64,000 bases of DNA from contig JABYQU010000083.1 of NCBI GenBank assembly GCA_022264855.1, positions 20,024 through 84,023 on the forward strand. The letters run 5' to 3'. Under the pieces are notes generated by a model. The model had not been told where the DNA came from. It worked only from the letters and a program-made list of their open reading frames with translations, and searched no databases. This DNA is from Lenzites betulinus. Its lineage: Eukaryota; Basidiomycota; Agaricomycetes; Polyporales; Polyporaceae. Position numbers and translations under genes: made by a program. Numbering within the stretch: position 1 is the first letter of the stretch; every line of letters starts with the position of its first letter. Below are positions 46,182 through 58,210 of this stretch, one piece after another.

Positions 46182-49095
46182 CTAGTGTAGACTACTTGTT
46201 GTACCCTGTACATGATTACTGTTGCTGTCGCCTTCGCTATCCAGTACGTCCGCACCCTCCTCGCCCGACCCGGACGCCTCGCCTTCCGTGGACTCGCCGT
46301 CCTCGCCGCTCTCGGTACCAGCGTCCTCCTCGTCCTCTTCGTCCTCTTCGCTCCCGTCCTCCTCGCTTTCATCCTCTTCCTCCTCGTAAAACTTGTCCAG
46401 GTCCATGTAAGCCGCCTTCCCCCCATCCTGCCGCGAGAGCGAGCCCGCGGGCGACACCCCGCCCGTGGGCGTAAGCACAACCGGGGACGCGCGGCTCGAG
46501 GGGCCGCCCCCCGCGATCGAGCGCGCGGAGGACTGCGACTGCAGCTGGGAGACGTACGCGGGCGTGGGCGGCGCGTCCGCCTCCGAGTCGCGCAGCGAGG
46601 AGGAGATGCCCTCCTCGAGCCAGTCGGGCAGGTAGCCGTCCGCGCCCGTCCAGCGGCCCGTAAGCGCGGCGAGCGAGCCGAAGCGGCCGTGGTCGTCCTC
46701 TGCGCGGTGCGCGTCAGTTCACATCCACGAAAAGGAGAGGGGGAAAGCGTACCGTCTTTAGAGAAGTCCTCGGACGGGCTCATCTTGCCCTCGAAGAGGA
46801 CGACCTTGATCTGCTCGCGGCGGAGCACGACGCCGCCGACGTCCTCGCGCTCATCGTCGGCCTCGCCGTAGAGGCCCGCGGTGACGCCCGCGAGGAGCGC
46901 GCGGAGCATGCGCGCGCGGTCGCGCACGTCGTAGTCGAGGTCGTACTGCGCGAGCGAGAGCGTGTACCGGTAGAGGAGGCCGATCGTGCGGTCCGCCGGG
47001 GAGAGCACGAGGAGCTTCGCGGCGAGCGTGACGACTTGCAGCTTCACGACGGACGTCTGCGCGGTCGTGGGCGTTAGTGGTATGTGGGGTCAGGGTGCGC
47101 AGCGGGGGACGGAAGGAAGACGGGCCGTACCTCTTGCATGAACGACTTTGCCATCTTCCGCAGGACGTCTGGGGACCACGGTGCGATGCCCTCCGGGCCT
47201 GCGGACGTGCTCCCGTTCGCGGCGGGTGCCGGGGATGACGCGTATTGACCGACGAGCCAGACGACGCAGGCGCGCGCCTTAGGGTGCCGGATGTCGTCGA
47301 TACGGCGGGCGAGGCGCGATATGATCTCTAGCGGGGAGAAGGACTGTGGTGGGAGGCCGCCGACGGCGATGACGTTCTGCTGCTGCTGCATGCGGATCTG
47401 CACGAGCGACTTGAGGACGAGGACGGCGTTGGCGACGATCACATCTGCGGCGCGGGGGTGAGTGTGTGCGACGGAGGGAGGTCGTGGGTAGCTATTTACG
47501 ATGTTTGCTCTGGATGAATGACATCAGGGCTGTTAGGCATTGCTGGGTGGCTTCTGGGATGACGCGCGCGATGTACCCGATGGCCTGAATTGACTCTGCG
47601 ACGAGGTCGTCATCGGCGTCGTCTGCGTAGCACTGTGAAGCTCCGTTTAGATGGGGTTGGAGGCCCGCTGCGGTTACTCACGATGAATTCTCGGAGGAGT
47701 GACGGGTGGTTTTCCGCATTTGTGACGGCGCGCAGAAGGTGGACTTTGTCCTTCTTCACTTGTCGCGGGTCGTCGGCACGAACCATGAATTGCGTATACG
47801 ATTTCGCAAGCACGTCCTACCGAGGAAGTCAGCCAACTGCCTGCAATGCGGCTCCACATACCGCTATGTAGAACTTACGGCTAATGTTGACGACACTAAG
47901 ACGAGGTTAGTTAGTACCACGCGTTCGATTTCGCGAGACAGATGTAAAAGTCGCAGGAGTGGAGGCACAATCTTCGGCAGATCCGACGGCGGGCCAAGAT
48001 AGTAGAACGCGCGTGCGATGGCGAGGACGACCTGACAACACATGTCAGGGCACTGTCAGGCTGCTAGGATGCTTTAGCCTACAGCAGGATTTTGTGATTG
48101 GAACAGCGGCTCCGCGGACGTGAGCAGCAGCTTCAAGTCACTGTCGACCTCGAACTCCGGCGTCGCGCTCGCGCCATTCGACGGTATAGGTCGCGGCAGC
48201 ATCACACGCGCATACCGAACGAGCAAGCTCAGCAGGTCGACCTGGCCCCACTCGTCCATGTCGATGAGCGTCCGGCATAGCCGCTTGTAGTGCTGGTGCA
48301 GCAGGTCCAGCCGGGTCGGACACACCGCCTCGAAGGCGATGGCGACGCTGCCCAGCGAGAGCGGCGACTGGTCCTTGAGCAGCGTCGAGATGATCCTGAT
48401 GAGCTCCGGCTGGTGGCTCGCGTCCAAGCTGTGTGCAGACTCGCGTGAGCGCGCGTACGGGGGGAGCAGCGGCGCGTACTGACTGGTATATCTTCGGGAT
48501 GGCGAGCGCGGCGGCCTTGCGCACGTACGGGCTGATGTCCGCGGCGCACTTCTTGATGGCGAGCACGACGATGCTCCCGATCATGGGCACCTTGATCCCG
48601 GAGAGGACGCGGAGGGCCATGGCGCGGATGAGCGGGTTCGGGTCGGAGAGGTCCTTCTGGAAGGTGTTGATGGAGAGCAGGGCGAGGTCCGGCTCCTGCT
48701 CGGCGTAGCGCAGGAGGTAGATGTACACGAGCTTGCGGATCTCGAGGTTGTGCGACGCGACGTTCTTGACGACCTGGGCGAAGAACTCGGAGACGTTGCG
48801 CCCGCGGGAGATGAGCTGCGCGGGGAGGGATGTGAGGGCTCCGCGCGCACGCGGCGGACGGACGGCTCGGACGCACCGCGATGAGCCGCTTCATGGCCTC
48901 GAGCTTCTCTCTGTCGCTGCTCGAGTCGAGCTGCTTCCCGATGTTCTTGACCTTCTCCTCTGGGTTGTCGAGGAAGGCTGAGCCGGAGCCCCGCGCGATG
49001 GCAAGGTCCCTGGTGTGCTCCGAGAAGGTCTCCTGGAGCCGCATCCCTAGCCTGGACGCATTTTCGGCCAGCAGATTCAAGTTAACGGCGGCCAT
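46182..49095 (-). CDS. APL6: AP-3 complex beta subunit
   Basis: Nine exons, complement(46182..46699, 46753..47056, 47131..47444, 47500..47632, 47682..47816, 47879..48031, 48083..48428, 48484..48815, 48877..49095), 817 aa. The adaptin N-terminal (HEAT-like) domain fills about residues 50-640, with [33 protein letters not shown] and [20 protein letters not shown] being typical beta-adaptin blocks. The N-terminus ([22 protein letters not shown]) and insert length fit AP-3 rather than AP-1 or AP-2. After about residue 690 comes a hinge that ends in a very acidic Glu/Asp/Ser stretch (about 735-800), as in AP-3 beta, and no ear domain. It acts in cargo transport from Golgi or endosome to vacuole. 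It is convergent with CWH43, stops 51 bp apart. Confidence 0.92.
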
Positions 49096-49818
49096 GGTGT
49101 CCTTTTGGGTACCGAACGTCGTTACTGCAAGACGTTCACGAAGCGTAGTGGCGGAGAGGGAGCACTCGGATGGCCGAGCGCCGCAGCGCGAGAGTACTTC
49201 ATGAAGCGCCCATAACGTAGTTCCCCGGCCCCTCCGGACCGCTCTCGGGCCGCTCTCTAGGATCCCTGCTCCATCTCGTGGATGCAAGCTCTTACCCGGA
49301 GAAAAGTCGATAGCAGCTTCAGATCGAGAATAATCACACGGAAAGGCAGATGAGTGTGTCAATTATCGCGCTTGAATAAGATTGCGTGCTAGGTAATCTG
49401 CAGCAGCAAGGTATCGATAGCATGCTAGACGAGGGTAAAAATACACAGCGCACACGACTAATGTAATCAAGAAACAACAACATATGCGACGACAAGGCTG
49501 GCGGCGGGGCACGACGGGCAGAGGCAGAGAGAGAGATAGGGAGATCGGGAGACGGGAATCGGACCGGGAGCGGGAGACCAGAGACGGCGAGAGACGAGGA
49601 GGGGAGGGTGGGAGAGAGCCAGGGGTGGGGGTAGGGGGGGCAGCGAGCATTCCTGGGGAAATCGTGAGGGCCGAGCGGGCAGACAGGGGGGGCGCGTGCG
49701 TCGTCGTGTCGTCGTGTAGGCAAAAAAAAGAAAACTAAAAGCACAGTGAAATACGTTACGAGATAATACCAGTCCGTCCGCCGGCGCGCACGCCGTGTGC
49801 TTCTTCCGCCTCCGTGTT
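49096..49818. other. intergenic between AP-3 beta start and SWI1-like stop
   Basis: About 0.7 kb, promoter of AP-3 beta and 3' UTR of the ARID gene. A purine-rich (GAGAGA) tract lies at about 49525-49620. No gene. Confidence 0.5.
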
Positions 49819-52486
49819 CTATGATGAGAATACCGCCCACGGCTGCTCGAGCGCGGGCATCGGCTGGTCCCACTTCCAGCTGTCCGACGCGTTGTAGAAC
49901 GCGGACTCGCCCCCGTCGAACGCGCGGTAGAGCTCCTGCGAGATCGCGTCCACGCCCTCGCCCGGCTCGCCGCCCTTCGCGTCGGCGATCTTCGCCGTGT
50001 CAGCAGAACTGGAAGAGGCTGGGGGGTGTGCCTCAGTCTCCGACGCGGATCCTGGACTGGGACCGACTGACGACGATGCCTGCACAAGGTCCGGGGTCGC
50101 CGCCTTCGACCCCGCGTCTTCCTCCGGGAGCCCGTACGACGAGAAGTCGAAGAAGTCGGACGGGTCGACCGTCGCGACGCCCGCCTTCGGCGACGCGCCG
50201 CCCACGGTGATGCTGTCGAGGAAGCTGGAGCCCGCGAGCGCGGACAGCCCGCCGTCGTCCGGCACGTCCGGGTACGCCTTCAGGATCTCGTCGAGCGACG
50301 TCGCGATCTCCGACTTGAGGCTGACCTGCCCCTCGTTGTCGCTCGACACCTGGTTTAGCCAGCTCGACATCTGCTCGAAGAACTTCGCCGCGTCCTCGTC
50401 CGTCTTCACCGCGTCGGCCTCCGCCTGCCGCTTCGCCTGGGCGTCGCTCGCGGGCTCGTCCCACTCCGTCTTGATCTTCTTCGCCGCAGGCTGAGCAGCC
50501 GCAGCGGAAGACGACGACCCCACAAGGTCTTCCTCGCGAGGCCGCTTGGAGCCTAGAGCCGAATCTGGCGTGGGCGCGCTCGCGGGTGTCGCAGGAGTAG
50601 TTGGAGGCTTCACATCCGTCGATGGGCTCGCGGCGGAGGGGCCGGCGGACGGCTGAACCTTCGAAACCCTGCGCGGCTTCGGCTGCGGTTTCGGTTTCGG
50701 CTTGTTCCTCGGCGACTTTGGCGTCTGTGGAGACGCGACGGCGTGCGTGGGTGTAGGCGCACTTGCGGCGGGAGTAGCGACGGAGGCGGAGGGAGTGGGA
50801 GCAGAGGGCGTCTCGGGCACGGGCTTCGGTGTCGGCTTTTTCTGGACCGGCGGTACAGCGGCGACCGCGAGGGGGGACGTCGCGGGGGCCGCCGGCATGA
50901 GCGGCGCTGCGGGCACAGCGGGGATGTTTGCAGGAGGGTGGGGGATCTGCGGCACAAGAGATCGCTGGGGGATGTTGCTTGGGCCTTGCTGTCCCTGCTG
51001 GACCTGCGCGTGTCCAGCAGAAGCCATGACGTAGTTCTTGAACGCCTCGGCGGCAGACTGCACCTGCTTGATCATCGTCTTGACGTGGTCTAGCGGCAAG
51101 AAGTACCGTGGCGCGCTGCCGGACAGTAGCTCCCGCTGATGCTGCACTGCAAAAACCTGCGACGCGGTGTTGGACAACGATCGACGAGGAAGAGAGGGAA
51201 ATCGCGCCTACCATGATGACCAGTTTCCTGATCGCGTCCTCCTTCATCACGCAAGCGTAGTGAGGAAGCTTCTGGTCAAGCTCGCTCGTGAGGCGGAAGA
51301 GCTGCTCGAAGTTCTGGTTGTACTCCAGCCGCTGCGTGTCGTGGACCATAACGCCTGGGCGAGGTGGGAATGGAGTGTCTGGACGACCATCGTCAGCGCT
51401 GGTCGAGCTGAGACACGAAGAAAACTCACTCTTACACTCGTTCTTCACCCTTGTCACCATCTCGAACGCTGCTTGCTGCTGAGCGGGCGACGGCCGCATG
51501 GGCGCTCGCATCATCCCTGGTGGGAGGTTCACGCTCATCGGCTGCTGCTGTTGCTGCTGCTGCTGGGGAACGTTCTGAGGCATGCCGCCAACCTGTCCCA
51601 TCCCGTGGTTGCCCGCCTGGTGGGACACCTGCTGAGGATTGGGCTGGCCGAGCGCCGACATCCCGTTCTGCTGGGGCATCGCGCCCTGCTGGGGCAGGTC
51701 CATCATCGAGTTCGAGATGTTGCGCTGGGGCACGCCGCCGGCCTGGTTCTGCGAGCTCTGCTCGACGCCGTTGTGGAACGTGCGCTGCTGGTCGAACATC
51801 TCCCGGAGCTTGACGCGGTTGTGCTCGACGAGCTGGATGACGTTCGGCGCGACGCCGCGGCGCTGCAGCTCGGCGGCGGGGACGACCGAGTACGCGACGA
51901 GCTCGCTCATCAGCTTCGAGTCGGGCATCTCGCCTGTCCTGGGGGCGACGCCGCCTGGGACGCTGGGTGGCCGGCTCTGGCCGGCGAGCGCGTTCTCCAT
52001 GTTCTGCTTCTGCGAAATGTTCGGCTGCGGATTCTGCTGCTGGTGATGCCTCCGCGCCATCGTGATGTAATACTGGCGGTCGAACATGAACAGGAAGTCC
52101 TTGTAGATGGCCTGCAAGCGGTGCGCGAGCGCTGGTCCCGCCCTCGCGGGCTCCGTATCCGTGCCAGGGATGTTCACGAAACCAAGTCGTGCGCCGATAA
52201 TCGGCCATTGGTCCCCTGCAATAACCTGCGACGTATCAGCAACGCTCTTCACGACGGAGCGATGGATGGGACGACGTACTCGGGTGATGCCACCGGCGAT
52301 GATAACTTCGCAGTGGAGCTTGTACAGATCGATTTTGCGGTTCTCGAAAACGAGCATCGTCATGTCCTTAGGGTTCTTCGCAAGCCAGCTCTGATAGACA
52401 GTCTGGAACGCGTCCTGGCTCATCGGGCGGAATACAAAGTTCGGCGCCTGCTGCTGCTGTTGCTGTTGTTGTTGTTGCTGCTGCTG

Positions 52487-52525
<39 letters not shown>

Positions 52526-53471
52526 CTGCTGCTGCTGCTGCTGATGCACCTGCTGAGCCTGTGTCACCTGGGCGGGCTGTCCACCTTGAGGTATACCGGC
52601 GTTCGCGAAGGGATTCGCCATCGCGTTCTGGGGCTGTTGCTGGCCAGGAGTGACGCCATTATTGAGCGCCTGTAGGGGGGTGACTGTGCGCATGTGCTGA
52701 TTCTGCTGGGCCCCAAGAATCTGTGGTGGCAGCTGGGGGGTGCTCATCTGCAGTTTGGGCTGGTGGGAGTTACCGTTCGGCATGAGGTGGGCACCAGGGG
52801 GGAGCTGTCGTGGGCTGTTGAACTGGTGATTGGGCGGAGAGCCTTGCTGCTGCATCCAAGCCATTTGAGCCGGGTTCTGTGTGGCACTCGCAGCGCGTTG
52901 TGGAGGCACAGGCGACGTCGCCATTGGGTTCCTTGTGCCATTGTACGTCAGAAAGAGCCATTATGCGTGCGAATGTGCGACGTACATGTTCATCGGGTTC
53001 TGAACGACGTTCCCGGCATTAGCATTAGCACGACCTGCAGCGACCTGCTTGACGACGTTGATGATACGGTCGAGGGCTATCCGACGATTGTTGATATCTT
53101 CCTTCGCCCGCTGAATCTCTTGCTCCAGCTGCTCGCTAGGGATCGGTCCGACTTGCTGGGCTTGCAAGTTGCGTAGACGTCCCTCGGCCTGCGCGACGGT
53201 CGTCCTCAAGTTGACCACTTGAGCCTGCATAGACTCGAGCGAGTGTCGTCCCGACTGGACCTGTTGCTGCAAGTGGCCTTCCTGGTTCGAGAGCTGCTGC
53301 ATCAGAGCGTTCTGGCGCATAGCGTTCACCTGCGCCGCGGAGACGTTCATGGGCACCCCTGAGGAGTTCATGGATCCGCCGAAGAAACCAGGTGGGATCT
53401 GACCGCCGCCCATGGCTTGGGGATGTTGCTGCTGAACGTGTTGTTGCTGTTGCTGCTGCTGCTGGTGTTGT

Positions 53472-53505
<34 letters not shown>

Positions 53506-54376
53506 GTTGCTGCTGTAGCTGGCGGAAAGCGGCGAGAGCCTGAGGGTTGGTCTGATTTTGTTGGCTCTGAGCCAGCATGAGATCGAGTTGGCGCATGGGG
53601 CCTCCCTGGTTGGCGAACATGGGGTTCGCGTTGCGGGCCATTGCCTGTAGATGCATCGAGTTGGGCATGTTCTGCGCGCCCTGTGCGTTGGCGAACTGCT
53701 GCTGTGCGGGCTGAAGACCCTGGGCAGACGAGTCGAGGGAGAACGGCGTATTGCCGTTAGCGCTGAAATTCATGCCCCCGCCGAATGCCATCTGCTGCTG
53801 CTGGCGCTGCTGGGCGACGGCTTGGGCCTGGGCCTGTGCGGCTGGAGGAAGGTTTCGTGTGCGCAAGAACTCGAGCATCTAAGTGAGCAGGTTAGCGGAA
53901 TGTAGTCATCGACAGGAGAGGGCGGGGATGAGACAGCCCAGTATGATGACATAATCAGACGGGCGTGAGAATGCCTGAATAGAGATTAAGGCGGTGGAGA
54001 AAGCGATGGAGGTGGAGGAGCGTCATGGCCTCGAGTCGTAGGATATCGAGATACACAGAAGGAAGGATGGAGAGCACGCAGTAAGGGGGTGGGAAGTGGA
54101 AAAACTGGGACGGGGGAGGGAGACGACAGGGCGCGACGCGGTGGGATGCGATGGCGAAAATCGAGATCTACACACCTGTTGCTGAGTGCCATTTCCCTGT
54201 GCTCTGAGCTGGGCGAGCTGCTGCTGCTGTTGCTGCTGCTGTTGTTGTTGCTGTTGCTGCTGTTGCAACTGCCACATGCGCGAGTCCATGGTCATGCCAG
54301 GGATGCCCTGCTGATGGTCCTGAGGTTGGGGCTGCGGAATGCCGGGCTGACCGCCGCCGTATGAGTTGGGGAGCAT
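49819..54376 (-). CDS. SWI1: Q-rich ARID-domain protein, SWI1-type subunit of SWI/SNF
   Basis: Six exons, complement(49819..51156, 51212..51378, 51430..52225, 52280..52931, 52986..53878, 54176..54376), 1348 aa. Three polyglutamine zones lie at about residues 39-55, 185-215 and 415-450 with an Ala-Gln hexanucleotide repeat. The ARID domain covers about 455-570: FQTVYQSWLAKNPKDM, VFENRKIDLYKLHCEVIIAGGITRV, then GDQWPIIGARLGFVNIPGTDTEPARAGPALAHRL. Downstream are helical blocks (LMSELVAYSVVPAAELQRRG, YNQNFEQLFRLTSELDQKLPHYACVMKEDAIRKLV) and a long Pro/Ala/Lys tail with an NLS-like KRPREED. ARID plus extreme Q content fits the SWI1/ARID1 subunit, which helps target nucleosome remodelling. Introns 3 and 4 (54 and 51 nt) keep frame if retained. 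Intron 1 (53879-54175) is 297 nt. Confidence 0.85.
52440..52550 (-). repeat. CAG and (CTGAGC)n coding microsatellites
   Basis: Mixed CAG/CAA codons for polyglutamine followed by about six copies of a 6-bp unit encoding Ala-Gln, inside the ARID gene. Similar Q tracts lie at 53430-53520 and 54220-54270. Confidence 0.9.
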
Positions 54377-57300
54377 GGGTGTAGGTGACGAGCAGCCAGG
54401 GAGGGGTGCCGATGGCGCGTGGATGCGGGGGAAGGGAGGCTGTCCGGCGCGAAGGGCGGGCGGAGGGCGAGACGGGTCTGTGCGGGAGGACAGGCGGGGA
54501 GACCGCGCTGGGCGGCGGGGCTGACGGGCGCAGACGGCGCTCGGGACGCAGGGGAAGCGGAGGAGGGGGGTAGGGGGCGGGGGGAGGGAGGGCGGAGTGG
54601 GGAGGACGAGGAGGACGATGGTGGTGGGAGGGAAGAGGCGGTCGGGGGCAACGTGAGTTCGGCGAAGCCCTGAATAACGGTATACACGCTCAAACACAAA
54701 TCTGTGGCGGAGCTTCAACGCGCGCCTCTGCCCTCCTGTCCTCTCTGCGTCCGCGCTGCCCCCTCCCGCGCCGGCGCTATGTCCACGGCCGCACGCTGCA
54801 GCGTCCGCCAGGCCACTGCCAAAAAACGGGCGTGCATTTCCCGGGCGTGGTGGAGCGAGGGGGGATCGGAGAGGAGTGTGACCGCGCTGTGACGATAGGA
54901 TGTGACGCCCCTAATACGGACAATACGGGCGTCTGGTGCGGAGACGCGCGTGGACGGAGCAGAGTCGAGAGGCCGGATCGAGCTTGTGCGCATCCATCTG
55001 CTCCTGCTCGCCCTCTCGCTGCATCTCGCGCTCCCCCGCAGCGCCTGCTTGCGCGCGCGCGCACCCAACGGCGCCCTCGCCCTCGTCGCGCCCTGTTGAC
55101 CACGCGCCCTTCTCTATCCCACCGCACGCTCCCCCGCTATCTCGCCACCACGCATGCCAGAGGACATCTGACCGCCCGGGACGTTTCTCTGGCGCATGCC
55201 CTCCGCCGTACATCCATTACCTCTTCCCGCTCCCCTCAGTTCACATGCCGCCCTCCTCCGACTCCCTCCGGCGATTCGTCGGCCTCTTCTCCCCCGCTCT
55301 CCGTCTCCCCACTCGAGACTTGCTCCGAGCCTCCAGCGCTCCATCCTCCCCGGATATCACGCCCGACGGACGACTCGCGAGCGATGCTGTGCGGATCCCG
55401 GTCGTCCGCCTCCGCCCCGTCCTGACATGGCGCCCGCCCTTGTCACTTCTGTCTACGCCCGAGTTTCAGCGCGCCGCACGCGCGCCCGCACTGACCGCTA
55501 CCGCCTCCCGCATCAAGCCCCCGGCCGGCCGGTGCAGCGTCCAGCGCCGTCGGCGCACGCGCCCCCAGACCTGTCTCGTGTTCCTCGCCTCCGCAGGCAG
55601 ACCAGGCGGGCGCGCGACGGTGCGCGTGGCGCGTGGCCGCCGCACCCCCGGCGGACCGCGGGCCCTCGGGCGGAAGTGCCGCAGTGCGCGCGACGACGGC
55701 GTGCGCGCCCGGGGGCTATAGATGCCAGCTGCGCGCGTTCCCGAGATCGCATGCGCCAGATGTGGCTCGCCCCGTGCATGCGCTCGGTCACTTTCCCAGT
55801 CCAATGCCGCCGGCAACTATCCTGGGACGCGAGCGAGCCCTCGCTGACGTCGCCGTTCCCTCTCGAGCCTCCTTCACCGCCCGAGGACGGCCTGCAGTGC
55901 GCAGTGCGGCCGTCCCCGGCGAGCCGCCCTGCCCTCTCTTCCCCGGACGCGGTCGTGCCTCTCCGAGTCTCCGTGCGGTGCTCAAGGCACAGCGAGGCGG
56001 CTCGTATAGTAACTGTGCGTCGCTACCGTTGTTCTCTTATTGTATCTCGATGGCCTTCGCGCGAGACTGGCCAGTGCGCATCGATCATCTTCTACGGGTC
56101 GTCATAATTGGGTAAAACCCACAATTGTTGTTGGCTGAATACAACGCAGGTCTAGCCCGGTCACTCGGGCCCTTGTCACGCCCCGCCGCCTCCACCCGCT
56201 CGCGCTCAGGCCATCCAAGCGGTGCTCCTCGCAACTCGCAGTCGCAGTCACCCAGTCCCTCCCGAAACAGCCCTGTTCCCGCCCTGGCCCGTACTATCGT
56301 GCGCTGCAAACTCAAGTTAGCGTTTGCTGCCACACTGGACGCCTCGCGGTGCTCGGTCCCTCGTGCGCTGCCGGCCTTCAAACTTCACCGAAGCCACCAC
56401 CGTTTACATACACAGCGCCTATCCCCCACCCGGTGCGCACCGATGCACCTCAGCAGAATCGCGACGTATCGACGTATCAGCGAACACCCAACAGCACAAC
56501 AGTGCACCAGCGATCGCGCGGGTCCCCGCATCGCGGCGAGACCCAGTGCCGTCACGTAACCCCCGGCATCCCAGCCCACTGCTTCCTGACGGCCGTCGTG
56601 CCGTGCGCGGCGGCGACTGCTGTCAGTTTTCACTGTTTAGGGGCGGGTCTGGGCTGCGCGCGGCGCGGTGGGGACCGCGATGGTATCACTGCGCAGTGTG
56701 CGCTGGAGGTGCTTTGCGCCCTTGCGGGGGTGCGTAGCTGCGTTGCTGCGCTTCCCCGACACGCGTGGCGGCGCGGTACGTACGTATCTAGCACGAGCAC
56801 GCGCACGAATAGGACGGCTTGCGAGGCTGCCTATCTATCTCCTTCTGCACGCTCGGGCGGGGATGCCTGCATGACGTGCGTCATGCGCGGGTCCCGGGCA
56901 GCTTCTCGCCTCAGCCTCAAGGCCTCATCGACCTCATCTCTCCCAGTATTACTATCAGTGCGCGCGGGTCTGCGCGTGCATGTCCCCGCGTCTCCGCCGC
57001 CGCCCGCGCCCGCGTCCTCATCTGCGGCCGTGGACGTGGTTCCGGATGCAGCCCGACCCGAGCACGCGTGCGCGAAGAAGTTCCCGCGAGGAAGCGGGAA
57101 GCACTGGGCGCAACGCGAGGGGCGAAACCTTGTCCTCGTTCCGCCGGGCGGCCTGGCAGGGCTGGCCCGCGCCTGTGCCCGCGCCCGCGGCCACGGTCTG
57201 GGGTCGGACGCCGTGCTGGGTGCGTCAGGAGTCAGGAATCGGGGGAGGGGTGTGGTGGGGTGCGACGTGGTGAGAACAGAAGGCGGGCCGCGGTATGAGA

Positions 57301-58210
57301 ACGACAACGAGATTGGGGTGCTGCCAGCCTGCGCAGAGGCGGCGGTGGGATGCAGCTGAAGCTGAAGCTTGGACTTGCTTTGAAATTTGAAGGCCGGAGG
57401 TGGACGGACCCTGGCTGTGGTGGACTGTGCGGCGTCAACGCGTCCACGCGCGTTTTGGGTTCCGCCCAGCGCTGCCGAGGCGTCTCGTAGGATCCGGATT
57501 CCGGAAGGTACGTACCTGCCATGGTGTGGAGGAGGAGACGAGGTCGGTCCGCGCCGAGGACGTCGACGAGCGCTGCACGAGTGCCTGAGCGGGCATCATA
57601 TGGATGTTTCCACTTGCGGCTGTTTCGTCAGTACGTACGTGATTGTACTTCCATCCCTGCCACCCTGCGAGGCGCACGGGTGGAATATGTTATACTAGCG
57701 GATTCCCGTGCCTACGCCACGAATTTTTGAGCGCATTAAGCAGTGAAAGAAACAATAACTAAGATGAGTTTGCAACTCTAACGATCTTATACGCATTGTG
57801 CATTCTGCGCGGCAACCGATCTGAGGAACCTCACGGTAAGCTCTCGCTGTGTGACTGCCAGAGAGCCGTAGACGCTGAAAGGTCACACGTGTGTGTTGTC
57901 ACGTTGAATAATCGGGCGCGTCCTGCAGCCCCCAGCCGTTAATAAATGGCTTCCTTAGCTTTATATACTTCTAGAGAGCGTCACAAAATTGAGTATGGCT
58001 GGAAAGGGTGACGGAAACCTTGTAGGTGCCGTAGGTAGTAGTCTGCAGTGACATGAGTCACACTGGGATGCGCGAAGCGCCTACTCATTCGAAACCCCAC
58101 ACTGGGGTTAGTAGGTGCTCGGCCCACTCGAATGTCATGGCCATTGCGGAAGTATATTGAAGCCCGAAGCAGCTTATGAAATAGATATACTCATGGGAAT
58201 ATGAATGGGA
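54377..58210. other. 3.8-kb GC-rich stretch without a supported gene
   Basis: Many long overlapping frames occur on both strands because the sequence is very GC-rich and poor in stop triplets, but their translations are Arg/Pro/Ser/Ala-rich in every frame and show no domain, no splice-consistent chain and no start preference. The part next to 54376 is the promoter and perhaps a long 5' leader of the ARID gene. The part after about 57700 is AT-richer and ends at the Helitron-associated gene. Confidence 0.5.
58092..58108. other. perfect short hairpin
   Basis: AACCCCA-CAC-TGGGGTT, a 7-bp stem with a 3-nt loop, enclosed by a looser CATTCGA/TCGAATG inverted pair about 45 bp wide. Found about 100 bp beyond the stop of the minus-strand gene that follows the Helitron helicase. 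Helitrons carry a hairpin near the 3' end, but I do not see the expected CTRR terminus at the right distance. Confidence 0.5.

Noticed and set aside
50033..51211. Continuation of the ARID frame without splicing past 51212 into an Arg/Gly-rich tail
   Set aside because: A 55-nt intron at 51157-51211 leads into a coherent helical and Pro/Ala/Lys-rich C-terminus; the read-through frame looks like shadow sequence.
54936..57359. Long overlapping open frames on both strands (several over 200 codons)
   Set aside because: They arise from high GC and stop scarcity; translations are Arg/Pro/Ser-rich in every frame with no domain or splice logic.
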